Source of the DNA: Gammaproteobacteria bacterium
GTDB taxonomy: Bacteria; Pseudomonadota; Gammaproteobacteria; GRL18
Reading direction: 5' to 3'
Length of the DNA stretch: 49,473 bases
NCBI GenBank assembly: GCA_027012135.1
Contig: JALUZF010000269.1
Span: forward strand, 1 to 49,473
The position numbers and the translations under genes are program-made. The notes beneath the pieces are model-generated. The model saw only the letters and a program-made list of their open reading frames with translations. It was not told the origin of the DNA and did not search any database. Positions 18,501-27,902 of the stretch are shown here, piece after piece. The first letter of the stretch is position 1, and each line of letters starts with the position of its first letter.

Positions 18501-18731
18501 GTTATGATGACTGCCAGTGTGGCTATTCTGGGTCTTATACCCATGCTGCTCTCCAGCGGTGTAGGAGCAGAAACACAACGGCCGCTGGCCACCGTGGTGG
18601 TAGGCGGGTTAATCACTTCAACTTTACTGACACTGATCCTGTTGCCGGTCATTTACGAGTGGATGGAGACACGTCCGAAACGATCCGCCAAAAAAGCCAG
18701 TCAAAAAGGGGAAAAAGGGGAATTAATATGA
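15594..18731 (+). CDS. czcA: RND heavy-metal efflux pump, CzcA/CusA family
   Basis: Inner-membrane proton-driven pump of 1045 aa. I set the start at the ATG at 15594, after AGGAGA at 15582-15587; an in-frame TTG 27 bases earlier overlaps czcB and is unlikely. Twelve helices and two periplasmic loops are as in HME-RND pumps. In the helix 4 motif, Asp 408 and Glu 415 are present (MMVDGAVVLTEN), but the position of CzcA Asp 402 is Gly. The third Met of the CusA copper triad aligns by eye with Glu (RVEELISGVR), so classic Cu/Ag export is unlikely. A divalent cation is my guess. Its stop overlaps the PII-like start (ATGA). Confidence 0.93.
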   Translation: MLNKLVESSLHYKFLVLVVFAVVAFLGWQAVTRISMDAFPDVTPVQVNIYTESDGLAAEDIEQLLTFPVESGMAGLPGVREIRSVSLFGLSYVSVYFEDDIDIYFARRLVMERLQEVSDRIPEGYGTPEMGPNTSGLGQVFWYTVERADEKLKDAVTDMDLRTIQDWNIRLMLRTAPGVDDVMSWGGQELQYQVIIEPLKLIEFGLTFSDVIEVLEANNRQVGGQYINQGSEQYLVRGLGLVENETDIGNIVVKVDDGTPVYLKQVASISTRPSLRSGAVTRDGKEVVLGMALARIGENAKNVVEAVKEKMAVVQSALPEGVVVKPIYDRTVLVDKAIKTATNALIEGSVLVAIILFLFLGEIRSALVVITALPLAMLIAFIMMSQLGLSANLMSLAGLAIGIGMMVDGAVVLTENAFRIMAERREQGEKVDRTAAVLAAARDVANPIAFAILIIIVVFLPLFSLTGLEGKLFKPMAFNITFAMAGSLILTLTIIPVLAAMILKPKEEKDTWLVRILKKIYLPTLAWCLKNKKKVVSSAVILLMASLALFPMLGKEFMPQLQEGSIMWRIISIPSTSLEKSIEISKKVENILTEFPEVNTTIAMIGRAEKGETADVNYMEIYTDIKPHEQWGNNKTMDELAVEMREKLERAVPTSVISFTQPIQMRVEELISGVRATLALKLYGQDLNELDSLSKKIKDTISQVPGVSDLALEANLGKPQIKIKVNREALARYGMNSDEVMTIVRSGIGNEAITTLIQGVRRFDITLRLADSAKASVETIKNIPLKTASGVIIPLKQVADISVAEGYSFIRREQLQRYAVIQMDVRGRDINGFVEEANKLITKQITLPPGYWVEWGGAFENQQRALKRLSIIVPLTVFFIFVLLYTAFNSIKYAALIIANVPFATIGGLISLFITGQYLSVPSAIGFIAVFGVAMLNGIVLISFLNELREKGLSVHDAVRKGTELRLRPVMMTASVAILGLIPMLLSSGVGAETQRPLATVVVGGLITSTLLTLILLPVIYEWMETRPKRSAKKASQKGEKGELI

Positions 18732-19060
18732 AAGAAATAAAAGCGTTTATTCATAAAAATCGAGTGGCTGATGTGATTCATGCACTTAAAATCAATAATT
18801 TTTGCAGCAAGCCCTGTAATATTTCAGTGGTTGATGTGTACGGGACCTTACACCCAATAGATAACAGGGAAAAAAATTATTCCCTGGAACTGGGTGAAGG
18901 CATTATTAATGAAATGAAACTGGAATTAATCTGTAAGGATGAATTGCTTGAGCGCGGTATAGAGATTATCCATAAAAATGCCCAAACCGGACAGGATATT
19001 GCCGGGTATATATATGTTACGGATATTAGCATTGCTATTCCCATTAAAAAGACTAACTAA
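18728..19060 (+). CDS. PII-like protein linked to metal efflux (PII-NG type)
   Basis: Protein of 110 aa with the PII fold: an N-terminal KEIKAFIHKNRVADVIHAL strand-helix, a central region in place of the T-loop, and a C-terminal ATP-fold strand pattern with QTGQDIAGYIYVTDI, close to the B-loop TGxxGDG area of PII but without its usual residues. A FCSKPC stretch (about residues 23-28) and a later Cys in LELICKDE are unusual for nitrogen PII proteins. I recall a PII subgroup (PII-NG) described as neighbours of RND metal pumps. The start overlaps the czcA stop by 4 bases. A metal- or nucleotide-sensing role on the pump is inference. Confidence 0.85.
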   Translation: MKEIKAFIHKNRVADVIHALKINNFCSKPCNISVVDVYGTLHPIDNREKNYSLELGEGIINEMKLELICKDELLERGIEIIHKNAQTGQDIAGYIYVTDISIAIPIKKTN

Positions 19061-19072
19061 AGAGTGAAAGAT

Positions 19073-19309
19073 ATGATGAATAACGGATATTATAATATGG
19101 ACTGGGGCTGGGGATTTCCTTTTATGGGGATCATCTTTTTTATATTGTTTGTATTGCTGATTGTGTATCTGATAAGAATAATCAGTTCAGGTGGTGATAA
19201 TAACACAGCATCATCCGACTCAGCGATTGAGATACTCAAACAACGCTATGCAAGAGGAGAAATAGACGAAAAAACCTATGATGAAATGTTAAAGCGGATA
19301 AATAAATGA
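19073..19309 (+). CDS. Small membrane protein with SHOCT domain
   Basis: Protein of 78 aa. One transmembrane helix (about residues 15-38) follows an aromatic, Gly-rich start (GYYNMDWGWGF), and a C-terminal SHOCT motif reads AIEILKQRYARGEIDEKTYDEMLKRI. I choose the ATG at 19073, 8 bases after an AAGAG; a GTG 9 bases earlier is in frame and possible. It is the last gene of the metal efflux operon. SHOCT motifs occur in short membrane proteins and are thought to mediate oligomerisation. No function is assigned. Confidence 0.8.
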   Translation: MMNNGYYNMDWGWGFPFMGIIFFILFVLLIVYLIRIISSGGDNNTASSDSAIEILKQRYARGEIDEKTYDEMLKRINK

Positions 19310-19351
19310 ATCAGTTTATTTTTTTCCTGTATTGAGCCAAAGGAAAAATTT

Positions 19352-19381
19352 TGCTCTTTGAAAAAGGAAGCTCAAAGAGCA
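19352..19381. terminator. Perfect 10-bp hairpin before enolase
   Basis: TGCTCTTTGA (19352-19361) pairs with TCAAAGAGCA (19372-19381) around a 10-base loop. It separates the metal operon from eno. Downstream on the plus strand there is no T run, whereas on the minus strand AAATTTTT follows. It may thus end leftward readthrough or act as an mRNA-end stabiliser. Confidence 0.5.
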
Positions 19382-19420
19382 TAATAGATAACAGTTGCTA
19401 CTTTACATGAAGGATAAATA

Positions 19421-20698
19421 ATGAAACAGGCACATATTAGCGCAATTAACGGTATGGAAATTCTGGATTCTCGCGGTAACCCCACAGTTCGGGTCTTTAT
19501 TGAGCTGGATGATGGGACCTGTTCTGTAGCTTCGGTGCCGTCCGGAGCAAGTACCGGGGAAAATGAAGCCATTGAACTGCGTGATAAGGATATGGCTCGT
19601 TATGCCGGTAAGGGTGTTCTGCAGGCGGTGGAGAATGTAAATAATATTATTGCGCCGGCACTGTGTGGTATGGATGTTACTCGCCAGTCAGCTATTGATA
19701 AAACGATGCTGGAACTGGATGGTACAGCCAATAAATCTAAACTTGGTGCCAATGCCATACTGGGGGTTTCCATGGCCGTAGCACGGGCTGCGGCTAAATC
19801 CTCTCACCTGCCTCTGTATCAATACCTGGGTGGAGCAGGGGCAAGACGTTTGCCGGTTCCCTGTATGAATATACTTAATGGCGGCGAACATTCTGATAAT
19901 AATGTGGATATTCAGGAGTTTATGGCTGTTCCTGTCGGTGCACCCAACTTCAGGGAAGGGCTGCGCTATATTGCTGAAACCTTTCATGTACTCAAGAAAA
20001 TACTTAATCAACGCGGTCTGGCCACCAGTGTGGGTGATGAGGGCGGTTTTGCCCCTAACCTGGACAGTAATGAAGATGCCATAGAAACCATTGTGCAGGC
20101 TATAGAGCAGGCCGGTTATAAACCTGGGGAAGACATTGCCATTGCACTGGACAGTGCAGCCAACTCTTTTGCAGTTGATATGAAGGGTGCATATGATCTT
20201 AAATGGTCCGGTGCCGGTAAAATGCAAAGCCGTGATTTAATAGACATGGCTAAACAATGGCTGGATAAATACCCTGTTGTGCTCTGGGAAGATCCGCTGG
20301 CAGAAGGGGACTGGGATGGTTTTGTTCAGTTTACCAGTAAGCTGGGGAATAAAATTGAAGTAGTTGGTGATGATATTTTTGTTACCAATACTCAGTATAT
20401 ACAAAAAGGTATTGAGCAGAAGGCAGCCAATTCAGCCTTAATTAAACTCAACCAGATTGGTACAGTATCTGAAACCATAGAAGCTGTCAGAATGTGCCGT
20501 GATGCAGGCTGGCGTTATTTTATTTCACACCGCTCCGGAGAAACTTCAGATACCTTCCTGGCTGACTTTGCTGTAGCTATGGACGGCGGACATCTTAAAT
20601 CCGGTTCAGCAAGTCGCAGCGAACGTATTGCAAAATATAACCGTCTGCTTGAAATTGAACAGCAACTGGGTGACTCAGCCTTATATTACTGGGAGTGA
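19421..20698 (+). CDS. eno: Enolase
   Basis: Phosphopyruvate hydratase, 425 aa, converting 2-phosphoglycerate and phosphoenolpyruvate in the cytoplasm. Family motifs are intact: [13 protein letters not shown] at the start, [15 protein letters not shown] (loop with catalytic Ser and Glu), GDEGGFAPN, the [10 protein letters not shown] Lys, and the signature [18 protein letters not shown] near residue 365. The family often has TEDT where this has TSDT. In many gammaproteobacteria eno follows pyrG; here it stands alone, convergent with the pyruvate dehydrogenase operon, overlapping pdhC at the 3' end by 13 bases. A second, housekeeping eno elsewhere is possible. Confidence 0.96.
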   Translation: MKQAHISAINGMEILDSRGNPTVRVFIELDDGTCSVASVPSGASTGENEAIELRDKDMARYAGKGVLQAVENVNNIIAPALCGMDVTRQSAIDKTMLELDGTANKSKLGANAILGVSMAVARAAAKSSHLPLYQYLGGAGARRLPVPCMNILNGGEHSDNNVDIQEFMAVPVGAPNFREGLRYIAETFHVLKKILNQRGLATSVGDEGGFAPNLDSNEDAIETIVQAIEQAGYKPGEDIAIALDSAANSFAVDMKGAYDLKWSGAGKMQSRDLIDMAKQWLDKYPVVLWEDPLAEGDWDGFVQFTSKLGNKIEVVGDDIFVTNTQYIQKGIEQKAANSALIKLNQIGTVSETIEAVRMCRDAGWRYFISHRSGETSDTFLADFAVAMDGGHLKSGSASRSERIAKYNRLLEIEQQLGDSALYYWE

Positions 20699-21858
20699 GT
20701 CCAGTGCTCTGGTAATTCAAGCAGTTCCGCAAAATACTCCAGGAAACGGGCGGCATCTGCACCATAAACGACTCGATGATCACAGCTCAGAGTAAATGCA
20801 GCATAGCCGTCCTGTTCTGCCCCGACCGCAAGAATAGCCGCAGAACCCGGCGGCACAATCGCTTCAAACTGGGTGACTCGTTTAAATACCCCCAGATTAG
20901 ACAGGTAAATTGTGGCGCCTTTATAATCGGCCGGTTTAATACGACGGGCTTTTATTTTAGCTTTAAGTGAATCCCACTGCTTATTTAATTCTGCTATGGA
21001 CTGTACTGCTGCATCCCGTATTACCGGAGTCAGCAGACTGCCGGGTCTGTCTACTGCAATACCGACGTCCACCTGTTTGCGTTGTGCCAGTCCATAAGGT
21101 GTATAGGCCGCATTAAACTGAGGATATTTCTGTACGGTCATTGCCAGTGCTTTGCTTAAGAGTAAAGTCAGGGAGGTTTTTTGCTTCTCAGCAGTTTCTA
21201 TAAGTTTTGTCATGGCAATTCTGGCACTGACCCTGAATGTCGGGATCCCCAGAGTTGCGTTCATATTATCTGCAATGGCCCGATGCATGGGGGTAAATAA
21301 TTTATAGTGCCATTCGGGTCCATCATCCAGATTGGGCTGGCTGCCCTGTAAGGCGGCTGCCAGAACCTGTGGGCTATGAATAATGCCGTCTGCATCCGGC
21401 TTGATACTGGCAGGATCTATATTAAGTTCCTGGGCCAGGCCTCTGGCATAGGGGGAAATTTTTAGGGAGAGGGGATGATCCGAAGCCTCAAGTGTATTAC
21501 CTGGTGTTGATAGTTTGGCGTCAGGTATTGCTTCTGATTTTACTTCCAGTTCTATCTGCTGTTTTTTCTGTTCAGGTTCAGCAATTGTTTGTTCGACAGG
21601 CTGTTCTTCGGAGGACTTTGAATCAGCGATATAAGCAATGGTTTCACCAATAGGGATATCCACACCAGTCGGGGCCAGAGGGCCTGCAAGAAAACCATCC
21701 TTAAATGCTTCCACTTCCATAATGGCTTTATCGGATTCAACTTCTGCCACGGCTTCCCCTTTTTTAACCGGGTCGCCGGGCTGTTTTAACCATTCACTGA
21801 GTTGTCCGGTTTCCATGGTATCTGAAAGAACCGGTAATTTTAATGCTTCTCGTGACAT
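20686..21858 (-). CDS. pdhC: Pyruvate dehydrogenase E2 (dihydrolipoamide acetyltransferase)
   Basis: Acyltransferase core of the 2-oxo acid dehydrogenase complex, 390 aa. One lipoyl domain (about 1-80) has the ESDKA motif with lipoyl Lys 44. An E1/E3-binding domain (about 133-167, [11 protein letters not shown]) follows a Glu/Gln/Pro-rich linker, and the catalytic domain (about 185-390) ends with [13 protein letters not shown] holding His 361. It is the last gene of the minus operon, 14 bases after pdhB. The last 13 bases overlap enolase in the opposite direction. The E3 (lipoamide dehydrogenase) gene is not in this window. Confidence 0.95.
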   Translation of the reverse strand: MSREALKLPVLSDTMETGQLSEWLKQPGDPVKKGEAVAEVESDKAIMEVEAFKDGFLAGPLAPTGVDIPIGETIAYIADSKSSEEQPVEQTIAEPEQKKQQIELEVKSEAIPDAKLSTPGNTLEASDHPLSLKISPYARGLAQELNIDPASIKPDADGIIHSPQVLAAALQGSQPNLDDGPEWHYKLFTPMHRAIADNMNATLGIPTFRVSARIAMTKLIETAEKQKTSLTLLLSKALAMTVQKYPQFNAAYTPYGLAQRKQVDVGIAVDRPGSLLTPVIRDAAVQSIAELNKQWDSLKAKIKARRIKPADYKGATIYLSNLGVFKRVTQFEAIVPPGSAAILAVGAEQDGYAAFTLSCDHRVVYGADAARFLEYFAELLELPEHWTHSQ

Positions 21859-21872
21859 AATGACTCTCCGGC

Positions 21873-22847
21873 CTAAACGATCTGTTTTACTGCGTTAATA
21901 ATACTGGATACGGTTGGGATACTTGCCGCTTCCAGGGTTCCATTATAGGGAGTAGGGAGGTCCAGTCCGGTATGACGTTGTACCGGAGCATCCAGCTCAT
22001 AAAAACAGCGTTCACTTAAGGTGGCGGCTAATTCAGCACCGGCTCCGGCAAAACCGCAGTCTTCTTCAACAATTAACAGGTGATGAGTTTTACTGACAGA
22101 GTCAATACAGGTCTGCCAGTCAATCGGGCTGAGGCTGCGCAGATCAATCACTTCAATATCTATCCCGTCTTCAGCCAGTTTATCAGCGGCCTGTTGTGCC
22201 AGAACAGCTGTGCGCGAATAGCTGATCAGTGTCAGGGCGCTGCCTGCTCTGCGCACTGCGGCCCGATGCATTGGCAGTGCTTCAAGCGCCGTATCCAGCG
22301 GCCCTTTGCTAAAATACAGCAGTTCATGTTCCAGAATAATAACAGGTTCGTTGCTTTGAATGGCCTGGCGTAACTGCCACCAGGCATCCTGCGGTGTTGA
22401 CGGTACGGCAATGCGCAGACCGGGAACATTCATCAGAGTATGTTCCAGCCTTTGAGAATGCTGAGCTGCCAGCTGTTTGGCCACACCGCCCGGCACCCGT
22501 ATAACCAGAGGCATAGGAAACTGACCGCCGGACATAAAGGGGATCTTGGTGGCCATATTAATAATGGCATCCAGAGCCAGCAGGGCAAAGTTAATGGTCA
22601 TAATTTCTATAACCGGGCGCATACCTACCATGGCTGCGCCGACACCCAGACCGGTAAAGCCGCCTTCAGAGATAGGAGTGTCACGTACCCGCCATTCACC
22701 GTATTTTGCATACAGGCCTTCGGTTACCCGGTAACTGCCGCCGTACAGCCCGACATCCTCACCCATAGTAAAGACACTATTGTCAGCTGCCATTTCAATG
22801 TCCATGGCTTTATTTAATGCCTGCCAGAGTAATACTTCATCAGTCAT
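21873..22847 (-). CDS. pdhB: Pyruvate dehydrogenase E1 beta subunit
   Basis: Beta subunit of the thiamine diphosphate-dependent E1, 324 aa. Typical stretches are FTMGEDVGLYGGSYRVTEGL, RVRDTPISEGGFTGLGVGAAM (with the conserved Glu that activates thiamine diphosphate), and IDLRSLSPIDWQTC followed by the C-terminal VEEDCGFAGAGAELAA. Length is normal. Its start shares one base with the pdhA stop (TGATG), as expected for an obligate alpha2beta2 pair. The two-gene E1 rather than the single AceE is found in Gram-positives, mitochondria and many autotrophic proteobacteria. Confidence 0.95.
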   Translation of the reverse strand: MTDEVLLWQALNKAMDIEMAADNSVFTMGEDVGLYGGSYRVTEGLYAKYGEWRVRDTPISEGGFTGLGVGAAMVGMRPVIEIMTINFALLALDAIINMATKIPFMSGGQFPMPLVIRVPGGVAKQLAAQHSQRLEHTLMNVPGLRIAVPSTPQDAWWQLRQAIQSNEPVIILEHELLYFSKGPLDTALEALPMHRAAVRRAGSALTLISYSRTAVLAQQAADKLAEDGIDIEVIDLRSLSPIDWQTCIDSVSKTHHLLIVEEDCGFAGAGAELAATLSERCFYELDAPVQRHTGLDLPTPYNGTLEAASIPTVSSIINAVKQIV

Positions 22848-23899
22848 CAGATTAATACCTCCTGTCCACGATTGCAGTTAAGCGCTGACCAGGCATCATC
22901 CATAGAGGGTTCCGGGCTGGCTGCAGCATATTGTACAGCCTGCTCAACAATTTCCTTTACCTGTTCTTTCATGTTCTGAATTTCCTGGGGATTAATTAAA
23001 TTTTCCCGATGCATATGGTTGCTTAAATGTTCAATATTATCCCTGCCGACGGCACTGATCTTTTCGGCATCAGGATATTCCGGAATACTGTCCTGCAGCA
23101 TTACAGTCACAGGATCTTCATCCTTAAATGCCTGTACTTCTACTTTAGGCCTGTAACTGCCGGGATCAGCCATGGAGTGCCCCCGGAAACGATAGGTCTC
23201 TATTTCCAGAAACTGCGGGCCGGTACCTTCCCGGATCCTCAGTAAGGCTGACTGAGTGGCTTTATAAACCTCAATAACATCCATACCGTTTACCTGCTCA
23301 GCAGGAATTTTATAGCCGCAGGCCCGTTTGTACACTTCAGTCACTTTTGAGTGACGGTGTATTTCTGTACCAATCTGATAACGGTTATTTTCACAGATAA
23401 ATAAAACCGGCAGGTTCCATAAAGCCGCCATATTCAGGGATTCATGGAATGTCCCCTGGTTAACAGCGCCGTCGCCAAAAAAGCAGATCACCGCTTCCGG
23501 TAGATTGCGCATGGCAATGGCATAGGCAATGCCCGTAGATACCGGATAGGTTTCACCGACAATTCCATAACCGCCCATAAAACGCCGCTGCTGATCAAAC
23601 AGGTGCATTGAGCCGCCCATGCCACCGCTGCAGCCGTCTTTGCGGCCAAACAGTTCTGCCATGATCTTACCGGGAGGAACACCGCGTACCAGGGCATGGA
23701 CGTGTTCCCGATAGGTGCTGACGACATAATCACCGGGTTCTGATGCATGCAGTACGCCGACGGCTACGGCTTCCTCACCGGGATAAAGGTGCAGAAATCC
23801 GGAAATATTGCCCTGAGTGTATTCATAGGCCGCCCGTTCTTCAAAGGCTCTTGCCAGCAGCATGTCTTTAAGCATGGCTTTTAAGATGTCACGTTCCAT
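22847..23899 (-). CDS. pdhA: Pyruvate dehydrogenase E1 alpha subunit
   Basis: Alpha subunit of E1, 350 aa. The thiamine diphosphate motif runs from GDGAVNQGTFHESLNM to CENN (about 142-172). The STYREHVHAL stretch with its His pair, the GGMGGSMHLFD loop and YRFRGHSMADPGSYR match PdhA of branched alpha2beta2 dehydrogenases. With pdhB it decarboxylates a 2-oxo acid and transfers the acyl group to E2. Pyruvate is the likely substrate, but acetoin cannot be ruled out by eye. It starts 1 base after the PRPP synthetase stop. Confidence 0.94.
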   Translation of the reverse strand: MERDILKAMLKDMLLARAFEERAAYEYTQGNISGFLHLYPGEEAVAVGVLHASEPGDYVVSTYREHVHALVRGVPPGKIMAELFGRKDGCSGGMGGSMHLFDQQRRFMGGYGIVGETYPVSTGIAYAIAMRNLPEAVICFFGDGAVNQGTFHESLNMAALWNLPVLFICENNRYQIGTEIHRHSKVTEVYKRACGYKIPAEQVNGMDVIEVYKATQSALLRIREGTGPQFLEIETYRFRGHSMADPGSYRPKVEVQAFKDEDPVTVMLQDSIPEYPDAEKISAVGRDNIEHLSNHMHRENLINPQEIQNMKEQVKEIVEQAVQYAAASPEPSMDDAWSALNCNRGQEVLI

Positions 23900-23900
23900 T

Positions 23901-24800
23901 TCAGTTTTCCTGTGTAAAATTATCGGCCAGGGACTGCGCCAGTTTAACTACATTGGTTGAATGATTAATTGAATCACAGCTCCAGATATTAGTGACGCCT
24001 GCCTGTGTCAACTGTTCCATGGCATCATCAACAAACAGGGCATGGGTAACCAGAACTGATATTGAAGCCGGCTGATATTCAGCCAGGGCTTTGGCCGCTT
24101 CCAGCAGGGTTTTGCCGGTACTGGCAACATCATCCACCAGAACAATATTACGACCCTGATAAGGGCCGGCGGGTATATTAACTTTAACATTTCTGTCTCC
24201 GTAACGTTCCTTGGTAGCGACCCCATAATCCATCTGGTAACGGACGGCAATATCAGAAACCCATTGTTCTGATTCTCCGTCAGGTCCTAACAGATAGGGA
24301 TGGTCTATATGCTGATTAATATATTGAGCCATAGCATCGGTAGCGGTTATATTTATGGCTGCAGCAACCGGTATGGCCTCCGACAGATTATGTACCCGGT
24401 GTAAATGTGCATCCACAGTCAACACCTTGTCAAAATAACTGGCCAGCAGCCGGCCAATAACCTGCTGACTGATCACTTCGCCTTTATGAAAGGCTTTATC
24501 CTGACGCATATAACACAGGTAAGGCGCCACCAGGGCAATCTGTTTTGTGCCCATGGTTCTAGCCCCGGAGGCGGCCAGTATAAGTTTGATCAGTTTTGCA
24601 TTGGGTCTGTCCAGGCTGTAGAAAAGAACGACCTGGTCAGGTAATTGTTCCGGCAGTTGAATTTTGCTTTCACCATCGGGGAAATGATGGATATCCACAC
24701 TCTGACAGGGCAGGTTTAAAGCCTCGGCAAACTGCTCTGCCTGGTTTATATAATCTGGGAAACCTAATACAATACTGGTTGTCTGTTTCTTGTTATTCAT
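23901..24800 (-). CDS. prs: Ribose-phosphate diphosphokinase homologue (PRPP synthetase)
   Basis: PRPP synthetase-family protein of 299 aa. The PRPP-binding loop reads [11 protein letters not shown] (about 221-231) and the ATP-side [10 protein letters not shown] and [15 protein letters not shown] motifs are present. DAHLHR replaces the bacterial DLHAQ-type motif, so it resembles the archaeal or class III form rather than housekeeping Prs. It overlaps the upstream phosphorylase gene by 4 bases and is followed by pdhA after 1 base. The pairing with a phosphorylase suggests salvage of ribose phosphates from nucleotides, forming or consuming PRPP. The exact reaction is inference. Confidence 0.88.
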   Translation of the reverse strand: MNNKKQTTSIVLGFPDYINQAEQFAEALNLPCQSVDIHHFPDGESKIQLPEQLPDQVVLFYSLDRPNAKLIKLILAASGARTMGTKQIALVAPYLCYMRQDKAFHKGEVISQQVIGRLLASYFDKVLTVDAHLHRVHNLSEAIPVAAAINITATDAMAQYINQHIDHPYLLGPDGESEQWVSDIAVRYQMDYGVATKERYGDRNVKVNIPAGPYQGRNIVLVDDVASTGKTLLEAAKALAEYQPASISVLVTHALFVDDAMEQLTQAGVTNIWSCDSINHSTNVVKLAQSLADNFTQEN

Positions 24801-26338
24801 TTGATACTCTCAATGGTATAACCGGAATTCCTTAAAGCAGCAGATTTTGCAAATTGATAGTCCGCATGAAACTCAGCATAAATGGTGTACAGAGGTTCAC
24901 CTTCTGCAACTCGATCGTTTACTTTTTTATGCAGGTCAATACCCGCTGTTTTGTCCATGGGCGCTCCAGCCAGACGGGCAATATGGGCAATCTGTAAATT
25001 ATCAATTTCCTTAACACGCCCCTTAATAGGAGAAATAATTTCAAATTTAAATTTAGCCGGTTCAGTTGATAATGTATTAGGGCCCTGATGTTCAATAATT
25101 TCCTGCATTTTCTGCAGTGCACGACCTGATTCAAGCAGATCCCGGGCCAGATGATATCCCTGTCCGCCCCGGACATCCGGATCAAATTCCAGGATCCGTC
25201 CAGCCATCTGCAGGGCTTTTTCCTTTAAATCCACTGGAGCCAGAGGATCATTATTTAACACCTGCATAACATCCCGTGCTTCAAGAGCCGGGCCAATGCC
25301 ATTGCCAATGGGTTGATGACCATCGGTAATAATCACTTCAATATCCAGCCCGGTTCGGTCTCCAATGTATTCAAACAGTTTACGCAGTTTCAGTGCTTCA
25401 GTTTGAGTATGAACTTTTGCGGTAGGACCAATGGGGATATCAATCAGCAGGTGAGTGGAACCGGCAGCAATTTTTTTGGATAAAATGGATGCTATCATCT
25501 GTCCCCTGGAATCCAGAGCCAGGGGCCGTTCAACTGAAATTAAAATATCATCCACTGGGGCCAGGTTGGCCGTTCCGCCCCAGGCGATAAAACCACGTTG
25601 ATGATGCGCAATAGTACGTAATTCTTCAGGTTCCAGGTTAACTTTTGCCAGCACTTCCATGGTGTCAGCCGTTCCGGAAGGGGAGGTAATTGCCCGGCTG
25701 GAGGTTTTTGGCATTAACATACCATGCGCAGAAACAATGGGAACTATTAACATGGTGGTGCGGTTACCGGGGATCCCGCCAATACAATGCTTATCCACCA
25801 CCATAGGTTCACCCCAGCTAAGGGTCTTGCCGGTTTCGACCATGGCCCGGGTTAAATAAAGCATTTCATCCCGTTCCAGGCCGCCTTCTGCACAACCCAC
25901 CAGAAACGCTGAAATTTCAATTTTTGAATAACGGTTATTAACAATATCTTTACAGATATGCAGAAAGTCCTGCTGCTGAAGACGATTACCGGCAATTTTG
26001 GCATGGACTAATTGAATGGAAGTAGGCGGTGAAGCATGATCCACAAAGACAGAACAGTTTTCACTGGCATTAAACTGCGTAAAAGTCTGTTCACTTAAAC
26101 CCAGTTCATCCACTGCAACGATATTTTCATCATCAACAATATTCAGGACAGCTATTACCGGAGTTGTATCTTTTCCGTCCCTGATTTCAATTTTATTAAG
26201 AGCCTGGAAACCTTCACTGCGGTACAGGGGACAGTCACGATGCAGGTAGGCCACGTTTTCCTTATAGGTATCAATAGACACTTTTCGAAGTTTTAAGGTT
26301 TTCATATCAGGACTCTTCATTATATTTGTTTTGGTCAT
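24797..26338 (-). CDS. AMP/thymidine phosphorylase family enzyme
   Basis: Nucleoside/nucleotide phosphorylase of 513 aa with the DeoA-like fold. An N-terminal extension (about 1-100), absent from E. coli DeoA (440 aa), resembles archaeal AMP phosphorylase. The core has [38 protein letters not shown] and a C-terminal domain with [10 protein letters not shown]. By family knowledge it cleaves AMP (or a pyrimidine nucleoside) with phosphate, giving base and ribose 1,5-bisphosphate (or pentose 1-phosphate). Three Met lie in the first 12 residues; the first, in TAATG with the permease stop, is coupled to it. Substrate is undecided. Confidence 0.88.
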   Translation of the reverse strand: MTKTNIMKSPDMKTLKLRKVSIDTYKENVAYLHRDCPLYRSEGFQALNKIEIRDGKDTTPVIAVLNIVDDENIVAVDELGLSEQTFTQFNASENCSVFVDHASPPTSIQLVHAKIAGNRLQQQDFLHICKDIVNNRYSKIEISAFLVGCAEGGLERDEMLYLTRAMVETGKTLSWGEPMVVDKHCIGGIPGNRTTMLIVPIVSAHGMLMPKTSSRAITSPSGTADTMEVLAKVNLEPEELRTIAHHQRGFIAWGGTANLAPVDDILISVERPLALDSRGQMIASILSKKIAAGSTHLLIDIPIGPTAKVHTQTEALKLRKLFEYIGDRTGLDIEVIITDGHQPIGNGIGPALEARDVMQVLNNDPLAPVDLKEKALQMAGRILEFDPDVRGGQGYHLARDLLESGRALQKMQEIIEHQGPNTLSTEPAKFKFEIISPIKGRVKEIDNLQIAHIARLAGAPMDKTAGIDLHKKVNDRVAEGEPLYTIYAEFHADYQFAKSAALRNSGYTIESIK

Positions 26339-27729
26339 TATTCTTTTGTTCTTTTAAATTTGTCCAGAACATCTTTTTCAATGGTTTTTATTTCGCTTTC
26401 TATTTCATTTTCTAATTTAGAGACAATCTGTTTTTCTATTGTTTTATCATTAAAAATTCTCAGCAGTACCTCAAAGACGATAGCCAGTATAAAAGCACCT
26501 GGAATATAATAGTAAATACCGGGTATAGCATGTGAGGTATGCTGGATTGAGAACAATGCAGCGCCGACTGAACCGATAATTGCCGCCAGGATTAAGCTGA
26601 GTCTGGCACCGGTCTGTTGTCTTTTTGTAATATGACCGGCATGAGTAAAACCCTGAATAAGCAGCACGGCAATAGCTGCAATGGCGGCAATCTGACCGAG
26701 GTTTAAAAATATTATCATGGGTAGAATCAGCAGACCGGAAATAATCAGTCCCTCAGTATTATGAAATACATTGTATTCATAGACTTCGGGGAGATCGCCA
26801 TCTTTAGCCAGGGTATAGCTGATCTGAGTAACGGCATACAGGGTGGCATTAATGGCCGAGGCCGTTGCCAGCAAAGCGGTAATAGTAATAATTTTAAAAC
26901 CCCACTCACCAAATACCGGTTTAGCTGCTTCGGCCAGTGCGAAGTCCTTATCTTTGATAATGGTTTCCAGGGAGAGGTTGCCGAATACGGCAATGGATAC
27001 AGAAATATACAGCACCGCCACCAGAATAATAGCTCCGAACATTGAGCGGAGCATATTTCTCTGTGGATTGCTCATATCTTCTACACTGTTAGTAATAACA
27101 CTGAATCCCTGAAAGGCAAAAAATGTCAGTCCAAGGGCGCTAAAAATATTAATAATATGTGGAGACAGGGCAAGACTCAGGTTCTCAGGTTTTATAAAAT
27201 AAAGTGCGGCCAGGGTAAAAATGATCAGTGCTGTCAGCTTTATAATAACAATCAGGTTTTCTGCTTTGGCTACCACTGATGTGCCCACCAGATTAATTAA
27301 TACAAAAAACACCACAATACCGACAGCAAAAACATTACTGTAAAGGGGATCGGCAGAACCGCTCATAAACGCAGCACCATAAGTGCCAAAGGATTTGGCA
27401 ACCGCAGCAAGAGAAATTAACTGGGCAAAATAAAATAAAATACCTAATGAACCGGAAAAAACGCCCTGGCCATAGCTTTGAACCAGGTATTCTATAATGC
27501 CACCGCGACTGGGGTAACGTATGGCCATTTTACTCAGAGAGTAACCACATAATAAGGCTATAATGCCCCCGATTAAAAATGAAACTGTGACCAGATTGCC
27601 GGCAATAACACCGGCTTCTCCAATAACAATAAAAATACCGGCACCCACCATAGAGCCAATACCAAGAAAAATAGCACTCCACAGGCCAAAGGCTTTATTG
27701 GTTTCAGTTGATGATTTTATGATACCCAC
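26338..27729 (-). CDS. APC-family amino acid/polyamine permease
   Basis: Inner-membrane transporter of 463 aa with about twelve hydrophobic helices. Helix 1 carries the APC unwound-helix motif [18 protein letters not shown], and [23 protein letters not shown] in the middle of the protein is the next hallmark. The tail is charged (Glu/Lys-rich, about 430-463). It is first in the operon with the phosphorylase, prs and pdhABC, sharing a base with the phosphorylase start. The substrate may be an amino acid, and why it is linked to pyruvate oxidation is unclear. Confidence 0.9.
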   Translation of the reverse strand: MGIIKSSTETNKAFGLWSAIFLGIGSMVGAGIFIVIGEAGVIAGNLVTVSFLIGGIIALLCGYSLSKMAIRYPSRGGIIEYLVQSYGQGVFSGSLGILFYFAQLISLAAVAKSFGTYGAAFMSGSADPLYSNVFAVGIVVFFVLINLVGTSVVAKAENLIVIIKLTALIIFTLAALYFIKPENLSLALSPHIINIFSALGLTFFAFQGFSVITNSVEDMSNPQRNMLRSMFGAIILVAVLYISVSIAVFGNLSLETIIKDKDFALAEAAKPVFGEWGFKIITITALLATASAINATLYAVTQISYTLAKDGDLPEVYEYNVFHNTEGLIISGLLILPMIIFLNLGQIAAIAAIAVLLIQGFTHAGHITKRQQTGARLSLILAAIIGSVGAALFSIQHTSHAIPGIYYYIPGAFILAIVFEVLLRIFNDKTIEKQIVSKLENEIESEIKTIEKDVLDKFKRTKE

Positions 27730-27891
27730 AATTGTTTACCTTCTTACAAAACTCATTAAGTTATTTTTTAACTTTTGGCAGTAAAATACATACTGTTCTT
27801 CTGACTTTTTCCTGCTAATGTTATCAGTTTTGTGCTCTAATGTATTTACTGGAAGTGGCTTTGTGAGCAATACTTCAAGAATTATTATATT

Positions 27892-27898
27892 AGGAGGT
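27892..27898 (+). promoter_or_regulatory. Strong ribosome binding site of the CoA-transferase gene
   Basis: AGGAGGT lies 4 bases before the ATG at 27903. It is a near-consensus Shine-Dalgarno sequence, unlike the weaker sites of most neighbours, and decides this start. The 173-base divergent region 27730-27902 must hold promoters in both directions; I recognise no operator in it. Confidence 0.7.
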
Positions 27899-27902
27899 AA
27901 TA

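Noticed and set aside
18659-18727. Longer start for the PII-like protein
   Set aside because: The added residues are the czcA tail in another frame; the ATGA overlap at 18728 gives the normal PII-type start.
19688-20227. 179-aa open frame on the minus strand
   Set aside because: Shadow of enolase, whose motifs are all intact in the plus frame.
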